Assembly (NCBI GenBank): GCA_013396635.1
Contig: WBMW01001713.1
Coordinates: forward strand, 390,078-454,077
Direction of reading: 5' to 3'
DNA: 64,000 bases
Origin: Penelope pileata
Taxonomy: Eukaryota; Chordata; Aves; Galliformes; Cracidae
The notes under the pieces were generated by a model. That model had not been told where the DNA came from and did no database searches. It saw nothing but the letters and a program-made list of their open reading frames with translations. Numbering within the stretch: position 1 is the stretch's first letter; each line of letters begins with the position of its first letter. This document shows, piece after piece, positions 10,101 to 19,400 of the stretch. The position numbers and the translations under genes are program-made.

Positions 10101-13100
10101 ACATGTGCCCAAGGCAACTGAGCTGCCCACCTTGGGGACCACCCAGAAACGTTCCCTTATCTTCAATCTCCTGGATGATGGAATCATCATCTCCAGATGA
10201 TCCAAGGCCCTTCACATGTTCACAACATGGCTCAGGGCCACAAGATTCAGCAAAACCCATCCACCATGCAGCAGCTAACCCTCGAGTTCCAGGGATGAGC
10301 TCAGTCACTTCCCACCAAGTGCTCCTCCCTTGTCTCTTCCGCTGCAGAAAGGGATCGTCCCCTGCAACTTCCTCGAGCCCATGGAGCTCCAGCACAAGCT
10401 GCACGTCCAGGTAAGGAGCCAGGAGAAGCTGGTCACCCAGCACCTACCGTAGCCAAACCCACACCTGCAGATCCCTCTCCCTTACAACACTGGGGGCTTC
10501 TTCTGGCCCACGGCCATCTCAGCACAAGCTCAGAGCCTGCAGCATCCGTGCAGACACCGCACTGATGGCCCCCGGGAGGGAGGCAGTGATGCTGGGGAGG
10601 TGAAGGGGCAGCAAATTCCCCCTGCCCGGGGCAAAACCCCAAACAGACTTGGGGAAAACAGCCAGGGACGTGCTCGGCACACTGCCTCCTGCATGGTTTG
10701 CTGTCACTGAGCTGCTCAGTTCCACCCCAAAAGGATGAGTGGTAGGCAGAGCTCAGCCCCACGACCCTGCCTCGGGGAGCTGGAGGGGTCCCCAGGGCAG
10801 CGGCACCCAGGGACGCTGTTGCCAGCATTGTCCTCATCCCACCTGCACAGGACGAAATCCCTCTGGAACCCGAGATCCCCGAGCCACCCAGCGGCACTGC
10901 CCCAAAGCCCCGGCGGCCGGCACCAGGTGAGTGCGTGGAGCAGGGGACAGGGGCCTGGGGACAGCCCTGGGGACAGCTTCCTCTGTGCTGTGCCCTGTGG
11001 AGGAGCAGGGCTGGGGGCCATCGCCATCTGTTCTGGAGGGATGCACCAAAGGATGGGGAGGCATTAAAGCAGAAGGCAATGCTGCAACTGCAGTACTGGA
11101 AATGGAGCAAAATAGAGCTTGTGGTGCCCTTAATTAACACAGCAGCTAATGGCGAAAAGGGCCTGGGGATAGGAACAGGGCAAGCATCCATTTGGGCGAG
11201 CACAGCTGGCTGCAGGGTGCTGCTGCAGGTGGGCAGGGGTGTATAAAAGGGCTGAGGGGCTCTGGAAGCACACTGACACCCGCAGCAGCACTGCCTGCCC
11301 TGTTCCTCTTGCTGAGCCACCTTTTCCTTTCCCCTCAGACTATGTTCCTGTGACCTCAGCGCAGCCCAGGGAAGCTGCTAAGGTGGGCACTGCGGGAAGG
11401 TAACCCCGGGTCCGCGGTACAGCAGCACCCACTGCACAGTGAGAGGGGCTGCACGCTCTGCAGGCACTGCAGCCCCGGGGCTGCTCAGCTCCTCATCCCT
11501 CGGGAACCTCTCCAAAGCACGGCACGGGGTCTTGACGCCAGCAGGAGGTCAGGGCAGCTGCTGTATTTTGGGAGGTCTCGTCCAGGAGAAGCAGCAATCT
11601 CAGCCGACAACAGAAATGGAGGGGATGGGAGGGGGCACAGCCCAAGTTCTGTTCCCAGGAAGCCATTCCGTGGCCACCAGAGGCCCAGTGCATGACTGCG
11701 CTGGCTGCCAGCCAAACCCAGGGCAACCACACATCAACATGGCTGTGGTGGCTGGGTCTAGGAGCGTTACAGACTGCCAGCATTAAGTGAGCTGGTTCCT
11801 GAGCTCAGCTGTCACGCGGGTGACAGCAGCTTCGTGTCCCCGTCCCTCTCCTTGCCCATAGCAAGGTGAGGAGAAGCCTGACAGTCCCCTTCCCCACCTG
11901 CAGGACACCGCAGCTGCCAGCCCCGAGCCCCACGTTCTCAAGGTGCATTACAAATACACCGTTGCCATGCGGGTGGAGCCAGGCGCGTCCTACAGTGAGC
12001 TCCTGGGCCTGGTCTGCCAGAAGCTGGAGCTGCAGCCGGAGCACACCGTGCTGAGGTGAGCGCTGCCCGCCCCACCAGCCCGGAGCTCGCGGGCCCCCCT
12101 TACCCACATCCTCTGCGTGCAGGTACAAGTCTGCAGATAGCGGAGAGCTGGTGACCCTGAGCACGGAGAAGCTGGAGGCAGCCTGGAGCCATGGCAAGGA
12201 CAAGTGCCTGACGGTGTGGTGTGACTGCACAGAGGTCAGTGATGGTGGCAGCCAGCCCTTCTGCTGGGGCTACAAGGGGCCGGTCAGCAGGGGCTGGGGC
12301 CAAGCAGAGCTCACCTGTCGTGTTCTGGCACAAAGGAAAAGCCACAGGTGTCTTCACCAGCTGATTTCCTGCCCTAGGGAGAGGGATTTTTACCTGACAG
12401 CAAACCAGAGGAGCCACAGAAGGCAACGCCAGAGGAGCCGGGGCTGCCGCACGTGGTAGCGCAGTACAGCTACGAAGCCACCCAGCCCGAAGACCTGGAG
12501 TTCCAGGCAGGAGACGTGATACATGTTTTATCCAGAGGTAACCGTGCTCCCGTGCCCGCAGGGACCTTCCAAGCCCTACTGACAGCGTGGGCCCGACTGA
12601 GATGCCAACCACCCTGTGCTGCCTCTGCCATCCCCGCCTGCTGCTGCAAGCTTCTGCAGCCCTCAGTGTTCACGTGCAGGCAGCCAGTGACTGAGGAAAG
12701 GCAGCGACACAGTCTTTACTACTCACAGGGTTATCTCCCTACAAAGACCACACGGTTTCTAGCAGAACGTCCTTCCCTGTTCTGTTTTCTCATTGTAAAA
12801 CATGAAAACCTGCTGCATTTCCAGGCACATCCTTTCATCTTTTCACCAACTTCGCTGCTGCATCTTCAAAAACCCCAAGGTCTCTCTATTGATCAGCTCT
12901 TCCCACCTTACATGAAAGTGGATTTTCTTACTTCACCAGCCTTGGTGTCTACCTTTCCTCCACACACCTCCTCCCTGTCTCTGGGCACCTCCCCACCAAG
13001 CTCTCCCGGGGCTATTCATCTGCAGCCGATCCTAAAATGGTGATCCTGGGCCTGTCTGTAGCACGTGAAGGCCATCATGCCCCTGCACATCCCCAGGGTG

Positions 13101-13227
13101 ACAAAAACTCTGTCAATTTTCTCTTCCAGTGAATGAAGACTGGTTGGAAGGGCAATGCAACGGGAAGATCGGCATCTTCCCCTCTGCTTTTGTGCGAGAT
13201 TGTAACACTGAAAACCCAGAAATTTGA
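6953..13227 (+). CDS. NCF2: NCF2, neutrophil cytosol factor 2 (p67phox), complete in 15 coding exons, 519 aa
   Basis: p67phox is the cytosolic activator of the phagocyte NADPH oxidase. With p47phox, p40phox and Rac-GTP it moves to the membrane and triggers electron transfer through the gp91phox/p22phox flavocytochrome. Coding exons: 6953-7126, 7278-7360, 7628-7736, 7882-8016, 8313-8420, 8827-8886, 9536-9579, 9765-9906, 10348-10410, 10851-10926, 11339-11382, 11904-12055, 12123-12234, 12378-12537, 13130-13227. They sum to 1560 nt (519 codons plus stop), against 526 residues in human. Four TPRs lie at about 3-155, the activation segment around 203-215, PPPRPKTPE around 227-235, SH3 at about 240-300, PB1 at about 357-434 and the C-terminal SH3 at about 459-513. 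Introns are short (67-649 nt). The ATG opens [10 protein letters not shown], as in mammals. A 5' non-coding exon is expected but not located. Confidence 0.96.
7278..7360 (+). CDS. NCF2: NCF2 coding exon 2 (residues 59-86)
   Basis: Follows acceptor catgcag. Encodes [20 protein letters not shown] and continues; donor GTGAGT at 7361. Carries Asp67 and His69, known Rac contacts in human p67phox. 83 nt, ending two bases into codon 86. Confidence 0.95.
7628..7736 (+). CDS. NCF2: NCF2 coding exon 3 (residues 86-122)
   Basis: Acceptor ttcccag. Encodes the hairpin insertion [13 protein letters not shown] with Arg102, Asn104, Leu106 and Asp108, the main Rac-binding residues, all conserved. 109 nt, ending in phase 0 at CE. 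Donor GTGAGA at 7737. Confidence 0.95.
7882..8016 (+). CDS. NCF2: NCF2 coding exon 4 (residues 123-167)
   Basis: Acceptor ctctgcag. Encodes [20 protein letters not shown] to [10 protein letters not shown], the last TPR. 45 codons, phase 0 on both sides. Donor GTGAGG. Confidence 0.95.
8313..8420 (+). CDS. NCF2: NCF2 coding exon 5 (residues 168-203)
   Basis: Acceptor gtgctacag. Encodes [20 protein letters not shown] and [15 protein letters not shown], the segment joining the TPR block to the activation domain. 36 codons. Donor GTAAGG. Confidence 0.95.
8827..8886 (+). CDS. NCF2: NCF2 coding exon 6 (residues 204-223, activation domain)
   Basis: Encodes [20 protein letters not shown] after acceptor gctgtag. 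Human residues 199-210 form the activation domain needed for electron transfer, and Val204, a key residue there, is the first residue of this exon. 20 codons, donor GTGAGG. Confidence 0.95.
9536..9579 (+). CDS. NCF2: NCF2 coding exon 7 (residues 224-238)
   Basis: 44-nt micro-exon after acceptor gttcacag. Encodes [14 protein letters not shown], the proline-rich motif of p67phox, plus two bases of Arg238. Donor GTAGGT. Confidence 0.93.
9765..9906 (+). CDS. NCF2: NCF2 coding exon 8 (first SH3, main part)
   Basis: Acceptor ccgttcccag. Encodes [20 protein letters not shown] to [11 protein letters not shown], most of the first SH3 domain. 142 nt, ending in phase 0. Donor GTATGG. Confidence 0.95.
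10348..10410 (+). CDS. NCF2: NCF2 coding exon 9 (end of first SH3)
   Basis: Acceptor ttccgctgcag. Encodes [20 protein letters not shown] and Q. 21 codons; the last strand of the SH3 fold plus linker. Donor GTAAGG. Confidence 0.94.
10851..10926 (+). CDS. NCF2: NCF2 coding exon 10 (proline-rich linker)
   Basis: Acceptor cacctgcacag. Encodes [15 protein letters not shown] and [10 protein letters not shown], a poorly conserved proline-rich linker between SH3-1 and PB1. 76 nt, ending one base into a codon. Phase fit with the next exon supports it. Confidence 0.88.
11339..11382 (+). CDS. NCF2: NCF2 coding exon 11 (linker micro-exon)
   Basis: 44-nt exon after acceptor ttcccctcag. Encodes [15 protein letters not shown]. 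Weak family conservation, but its phase (2 in, 0 out) is exactly what exons 10 and 12 require. Donor is GTGGGC. Confidence 0.85.
11904..12055 (+). CDS. NCF2: NCF2 coding exon 12 (PB1, first half)
   Basis: Acceptor cacctgcag. Encodes [20 protein letters not shown] and on to QPEHTVLR. The lysine in VLKVHYK (residue 359) corresponds to human Lys355, which pairs with the acidic PC motif of p40phox. 152 nt. Confidence 0.95.
12123..12234 (+). CDS. NCF2: NCF2 coding exon 13 (PB1, second half)
   Basis: Separated from exon 12 by an intron of only 67 nt. Encodes [20 protein letters not shown] to [10 protein letters not shown]. Donor GTCAGT. Confidence 0.95.
12378..12537 (+). CDS. NCF2: NCF2 coding exon 14 (start of C-terminal SH3)
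   Basis: Acceptor tgccctag. Encodes an acidic linker, then [20 protein letters not shown] and GDVIHVLSR. This SH3 binds the proline-rich tail of p47phox in mammals. 160 nt, donor GTAACC. Confidence 0.95.
13130..13227 (+). CDS. NCF2: NCF2 coding exon 15 and stop
   Basis: Acceptor ttctcttccag. Encodes [20 protein letters not shown] and [12 protein letters not shown], then TGA at 13225-13227. It completes the SH3 domain. The tail is a few residues shorter than the human one. Confidence 0.95.
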
Positions 13228-13365
13228 TGTCAGAAGAGCTTAAGGAGGCTTGGACACAGATTAAGAACTCAACTGCCACATTTAAGAAGTTTTCACATTA
13301 ATCTGCATCTGAAAATGGACCTAAAATATTATTGCTACATGTATTAAAAGCTTTATTTTTTTGTT
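13228..13365 (+). terminator. NCF2: NCF2 short 3' UTR with ATTAAA polyadenylation signal
   Basis: ATTAAA at 13343-13348 lies 116 nt after the NCF2 stop and is followed by a T-rich stretch, a typical downstream element. The 3' UTR is therefore probably only about 135-140 nt. A longer form cannot be excluded. Confidence 0.65.
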
Positions 13366-14189
13366 TTAACTTTTGCATTGCTTTGTCTGAAACAGGCACT
13401 GGGAAAAAAAAAAGTTGTTAGTGAACCTCCTGCTAGCAATTCATTGAGTCCCAAGGAGCGTGCTTACCAACAGCCTCGGCAGCAGCAGCTCTGCCCACCG
13501 CCCTGCCCCCGGCAAAGCTCCCACAGGGACAAGGGACAGCCGGGACAACCCGCAGCAGGCGGTGCCGGTCACACAGACAGCCCCGCCAACAGACTGAGGA
13601 GCTCAGGACACTGCAGCCCAGGAACTTGCAACAGAATCTAATTCCCTTACAACACTACTGCTAGCCCCGGGAGCTGAACAAAAGGCACTGTGCAGCCTCG
13701 CCCTGCTCCAGCTGACAGTTACCACAGAGTCACTGAGCTGTTTGAGCTGGAAGGAACCCATAAAGGCCATCTGGTCCAACTGCAGGGTACAGGGACACCC
13801 ACAGCTCCATCAGGTTCCTATCACCCCGTCCTTACAACCCCATAACCTAGATCTCTTATTTTAAAAGGAACTTATTCTAGATAGAAACACCTGGCCTCTC
13901 AAAACTGGAGCATCTCTGTAGATTTCCTAACGTGCCTTTGCCACACCGGGAAGCACGCTGCTTAGAAACCGGCTGCCAACAGCCAACAAGCGCACGTGCC
14001 ATCCTCCTTTCCAGGCAGGTCAGCTGCAGAAGGCTGCGTGCCCTCCAGCTCCTGCTGCCAGGCGGGAGCAGTCCAGCCTGCAAGTGCAAGAGCTGTGCAA
14101 GCTACTCCCATCCCAGCTTTTTGGTTCAGTACATAAAACACATTGTACACAGGCAGCACAAAACCACAATCCAATTATCTGCACTGAGC
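13366..14189. other. Intergenic gap between convergent NCF2 and SMG7
   Basis: About 0.8 kb between the two proposed transcript ends. It holds one CR1 fragment (listed separately) and otherwise unique sequence with an A run at 13406-13415. Open frames here are short and overlapping, and none is recognised. Confidence 0.6.
13722..13830 (-). repeat. Short diverged CR1 3' fragment, antisense
   Basis: cagagtcactgagctg followed by gagctggaaggaacccataa and cagctccatcaggtt resembles the reversed CR1 3' end in the copies at 6141 and 26508, with more changes. Confidence 0.75.
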
Positions 14190-16343
14190 CCAAGCCAGAA
14201 TCTCTGCAATTTATTTAGTTTTCTTTCAAATAGGAAAAAAAAAAAAAGTTAAACTTTGAACCTTCTTCCAACTTTTCCAGGAAAAATAATGCATTTTTGA
14301 AAGCCTGCAGCTGAGTTACATGGGAAATAAACGTAACACACAGACCTGGATGGAGAGAACATGGTTTAATTAAAGGCAAAGCTGATTTCAGCAGCTGCAG
14401 TTCTTGCACAGACAGACAAAAAACACAAAAAAAGCTTACGACACAAACCAGTTTCTGTTGGGGCCCCTTCCCTCGCTCCCCCGGGTGCCGGGGGGCAGGA
14501 GGGGAGTCCCAGCCGAGAGCCGGCCACGTTCCTGACACCGGGTTCTCATGCACAAGTGGAGCGGTGCGCTGGGACCTGGCACTGCCAGGAGTGAGGTGGT
14601 GAACCTGGTTCGCTCGCCTGGGGTGCAAGAGTCAGTGACAGCTCAAACACTGGAATGTCGCAGCTGCCGGGGCGCACAGCTCAATACACGGACTGGGGGG
14701 CCGGGGGGCTCGGTTCGTATTAGCACTGGGAGGGAACTTCACTTTTTGGATTTTTTAAAGGAAATACATCTTCCAAATGCAACACAGAACAGTGATGTTG
14801 CTAAGGTGGAGAACGCGGCGGAGCTGCTCACACCCTCAGAAGGGTACTGGGCCTCAGTTTTCCCTTTTTATATTCTTTGGGGCTGCCCAGACTCCAGTGT
14901 TACTTAGGCTCCTGCATGTGCTTTGCTCTGCAGCTGACTTACAGCTCAGAGATCCTGAATCATCACACAAACCCCTACCGCGAAACACAGCAAATGGACG
15001 TTGAGATTGTTTCCCTAACTTCCCCGGGAAACCTAACAAAAATGCTGTCCTTTTCTTTAACGACGTTTCCAGTCTTCCTTCCCCCTAATAAATAGCAAAT
15101 AAAACGATTTCCTTTCCCTTCTGCACCTTTTCACATGTGAACAGCACTATGCCTTCTTCCGTGTGCGGGTTACACACGTGTGTCCGTGGCGCCTCGGATC
15201 TCCTTCTAGAGCTGAAAGTTTGGGAGCTGCAGCTGGGAGGGCGGGGGACGGGTTTCTGCAGAGCTGGTGTGTGCCTGTGGGGTTGGTGCACTCCACGCTG
15301 TCCAGGCTGACTGTCGTCTTTACCCAGTCCTGCTGGACCCCTGATTACTTTCTGCGAGATGTTGCACATTGGCAATAAAACTACTAGCGTCCAGCGAAGA
15401 TGGAAGGATGGGGAGAGAAAGAAAAAACAGAAAACACTGAAAGCTTTCTACCTACCTATTAAAATGAGTCAGGCTGTGAACGCACAGACTAGCCTGCCCT
15501 TTGTGGGGCTAGCCTCTATGCTACAGTAAAACGTACAGGAATCAAACATTAATTTAAAACCCCATAGCAGTTAACTTGCTCGTCCAGCAGAACTGCAATG
15601 CCCCGTGTCACCCACTGTAGCTCAAACACCTACTGAGAGGAGGGCATTTCATGCTGGAGTCTCTAACCCACCCACAGGGCTGGCCAAAGCCTTTGAGTGA
15701 AAGGTGAAGTGGTGTCAAGTGCCAGACTCTCCTTCATGAAACTCCTTCACTAGCCCAGGAGACAGAGCCCCACCTTGCCACCAACCACCTCTGACCAGAG
15801 CAGCAGCCGGGGCTTTCCTTGCTACACACTGACTACAAAGCACATCTGTGTACGGAAGAATTCAGTGTGATCTTACTACTGAGATAGTATTAAGATGTTC
15901 AGGAGTAATTTCAACTACATTCTCAGTCAGCAAAGCAATCATTAATGGATTCCTATTTTGTATCCCCAAAGAGAGGAAAAGGATTGAGAAGTTCTCATTG
16001 GCTTCTCCCATCTGCCCTTCGTTCTCAGCTTTCACTTCCCACGTGGCTGGGGACATGCACGATGGAGAAGGTGAGAGGCGGTGATATCAGGTTACTGAGT
16101 GAGACAAACAGCAGTTCCTCTCTCCCTCCAGAGGGCCCAGGGATGGGAGAGTTCCTGATGTTGTTTTCTTGCACTGCAGACGTTTTGTGCACACTCAGTG
16201 GGTTGGTGGAGCACTTACGCCCTCCTGACAGCAAGGAACAGAAGAGAGGGCTGCCACCTGCACAGGACTGTGTGGGCCAGTCCTGCAAACCCAACATGCC
16301 ATGGTTTATGGAGCCTTGGTTTGCAAGGGTTGCCACCTCGTTC
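14190..16343 (-). other. SMG7: SMG7 3' UTR (proposed)
   Basis: About 2.1 kb of non-coding sequence following the SMG7 stop. It has no internal CR1. A GC-rich patch at about 14455-14720 includes C runs on the SMG7 strand (G runs near 14695-14712 on +). Long 3' UTRs are known to make several NMD-factor mRNAs, including SMG7, sensitive to NMD itself; a length of this order would fit, but that is inference here. Confidence 0.6.
14210..14215 (-). terminator. SMG7: Proposed SMG7 polyadenylation signal (AATAAA on the minus strand)
   Basis: TTTATT on + is AATAAA on the SMG7 strand, about 2.1 kb after its stop codon. A second candidate, ATTAAA on the minus strand, lies at 14364-14369. Which is used cannot be told from sequence. 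Confidence 0.45.
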
Positions 16344-16457
16344 TCAATGCGGTGGGTTCATGGCGCCTTGTCCACGTTGCTGCTTCTGCTTCTGCTGCAT
16401 TAACAGCTGCTCCAGAGCTGAGGGTCCAGGGTGCATCATGGAACTGGACCAGATGGA
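16344..16457 (-). CDS. SMG7: SMG7 coding exon 23 (last) and stop
   Basis: Encodes [19 protein letters not shown] then [18 protein letters not shown] and TGA (16346-16344). This C-terminal sequence differs from human SMG7 at about one residue. Acceptor gtttttag at its 5' side. Confidence 0.96.
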   Translation of the reverse strand, partial: SIWSSSMMHPGPSALEQLLMQQKQKQQRGQGAMNPPH

Positions 16458-19400
16458 CTAAAAACAAACAGTCAACACTAGCACCTCCGGGTTCAAGGCA
16501 GCCCTTTTCTTACAGCTGAGAAAGAGGAGACATTTTTATATTCTCTCTCTTCCCTTTATCACTCCTAGCTGTCTTATCACAAAATTTACCCAGACTTCAA
16601 AGAAGGCCTTCTGAAGAAAGGCTCCCCTTGAAGATCACCCTCCCCCTCTAGAACCCTCATTACGGTAAAAATTCATCCCACATTAACAATGACTAATTTT
16701 AGACTAGTCAAAGCAAACGTTTTAATTTCTTCCTGTTCTGCCAGCCTGCTCTTGTCCCACAAAAATGTTCTAGAACAGCAAGAACTGAAAAAACTGCAAC
16801 ATCTTCCAGTCACAGACACCTCCCACACTGCCTACCTACACGAGTCTGCAGGAAAGACCTCCGAGGTCACTGACACACAACTCTGACGCAGTGTATGCTG
16901 CCTAAAGCCCATCACACCACACCCCGGCCCCAAAGGCAAGCAGCCATGCCTGAGCACAGCTTCAGCTAAATATACCTTCAGGCTCTCCATGAGCACAGCT
17001 GAGGAGTCCTCCATGGCAGGGCCTTGGGCTGCCCACGTGCCACTGGGAGCACTGGACTGGTGCCAGCTGCTCTCTGAGGATGATGACGTGGCTGGGAGAT
17101 AGTCCAGTCCAAACCCTCCCATTGCTAAAATGGAAAAAAGAGACAAATTCAAAGGAATCTAGCAAAACAAATGTCAACAGCTGGCTTCTCCCAGGCCTGG
17201 GATGCAGCACTTGCCTGGCTTATCTGTTTTCCAGCGGTCTGCGACTCTCCTGTCTCTGTTGTCTGGGGTCCCAATAGGTCCAAAGTTGGAGAAGGGAACA
17301 GAGTTGTGGTTATGAGTTGGAGGGGAGCTTGGCAAGCTGCTGGGGTTGGAGGAGTGAGGAGACTGGCTGGCTGGTGTTGAGTGATCTAGGGATTACAAGG
17401 CAAGAGAAAAAAAGGTGAAGAGAAATGCCAGGAGCCTCGTCAATCTGAACTTCTTAATGCTGCTGCACATTCCACCATCACCCAGCTCTCTCCAACGCCG
17501 AAGGATGGTTTCTATTCCCTCCATTACATGAGTGTAATGCAAATTCCTAAACTCCAACTCACAAAGCGAGTTTCCCCCATGCTTCTTGATTAACTTTTCT
17601 CAAACTAAAACAATACAAGTTCTACCTCCAAGCTTCACAAGCCAATACAAAGTAACTTTAGACCTCAAGGTGTTTGCAAGTTGACAGCTCAAATTTGAAA
17701 GTTCTACACTTCCATGAGTCTGAAAGCAATTCAGACCAGAACCAAATACTGAGCAAAGGAGGAGACTGGCATGGTAGTGTCTCTCTGCAGGCAGGAAAGA
17801 ACACAGCATAGCAGGGTGGCAGGAGACTATGTGGTCTCAAATGAGTAGATGAAGTGAAAGCTGAAACCGTGTAGTGCCATAAATCCTACTAGGATAAAAG
17901 CACTTTGCAGCTTCTTCCATTTCATCTACAATAGTTCTTTCTGGTTGGTTGCAAAAGTCTCAGCGTGACCAAAGAACATCTGCAGTGGACAAGTTATTTA
18001 AAATCCTCTCATTTCTTAGATTCACCTAATTCCTTCCCTCCCCTCACACTCCTCTGGATTTTTAGTGGGGGTAAAGTCATGACAATTGTAATGTGTTTTA
18101 TGCCCTTGAGAACAGATGGTTTGCTTAGTAGGCTGCTTTACAGTTTAAAAAGTCGTATTTTAGTCCTTACTCTTCAGTCACATCGTTTCTTTCTCTTTCA
18201 AATATCTGCATTCTGGAATCCAGTTTGCTTTTTCCAAACAAACAATGCTAAAAACACATGCATTTTTAAAATGACTAAAGTCCTACTCCTAAATGCTTGT
18301 CAGGAATCTAAGGCAAAGAGATTTCAAGGTTTAACACTTCCTGCAACTTTTATCCTGCTCAACTACTTCAACTAAAATCCAGGTTCTTACACTGTATCAA
18401 TGATTGAATCCCATCATACTTCAGAGGACGTATAAAGTAAAACAGAAACCTGCAGACCTTGTAAAACACTTTCTTTTTCATTTCCAGTTACATTTAGCTT
18501 GCAGTAGGTTCAGAATTAACTCAAATTCTCTTAAATCACAAGAAAAATTATACCAGGATTACCTGAGCTGGCTGGAAGAGATGGAGACCACGGGGTCCCT
18601 TCAAAGAGAGAATACAGTGAAGTCTCCTGATGGGCAACTGAAGGGGTGACTTCTGTTTTTGTGCTGGTATTCATATTTTTCCCATAAACCTCATTGAACA
18701 TGCTGTTATTTGGATATCTTTCCTGCAAACAAATGAAAAAACACGAGTTTGAAGATAGGACTGATTTGAGAAACAGGGTGTACAAATGAAGCAATTATAG
18801 ATCAAAACACTTTTCTAACACCTTTCTCATTCCTGAGAATCTTCTTGGACCATTTTATTTAACAAAGTCCATCACATTCTGAATCAGGACTGATTTCTTC
18901 TGTTGGATTGCAAAGCCTTCACAAATTCTTTATATTTATGCTCAAAAGACCCTGCTCAGTTCCTTGGAAGAGAACAGGCATCCCACAGTCAGGAATAAAG
19001 AAACACCACATCACAAAGCTTGAAGATGCACCTTTGCTCTCAGCACCACGATTCCACTAAAAGCAAGCATCCCAGGAACTCAGCAAGACTCAGCAGTACG
19101 TTTGCAGAACTACAGCTAGGATGAATTTGTGAAGACAATTTTCAAGAACAGTAAGAGGCCCATATCATCTTGCTAATACAGATTAAAATTTGGCACGTGG
19201 GTCTCCTTCCAAGCTTGTCATTAGCTTGAACCAAAGGATGCGCCCATGCTTCTGTCACGTTAGCTAGCTGAAAGGCAAGGTTGAGCAGCACAAAGGCTGC
19301 CAACTTTGGTCATCACGTACCTGATTAAGCGAAAAGCCACTGAGGGACAGGAAAGATGATGGCTGAGACATCAGTTCTGATGGTTTTTCCAACAGGGACT

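Noticed and set aside
9619..10443. Minus-strand open frame of 274 codons
   Set aside because: It overlaps NCF2 exons 8 and 9 on the opposite strand; GC-rich coding DNA lacks stop codons in other frames. No family similarity.
10433..11320. Minus-strand open frame of 295 codons
   Set aside because: Lies over NCF2 introns 9 and 10 and exon 10 in GC-rich DNA. Composition (Ser, Cys, Pro, Gly) is that of a chance frame and no domain is seen.
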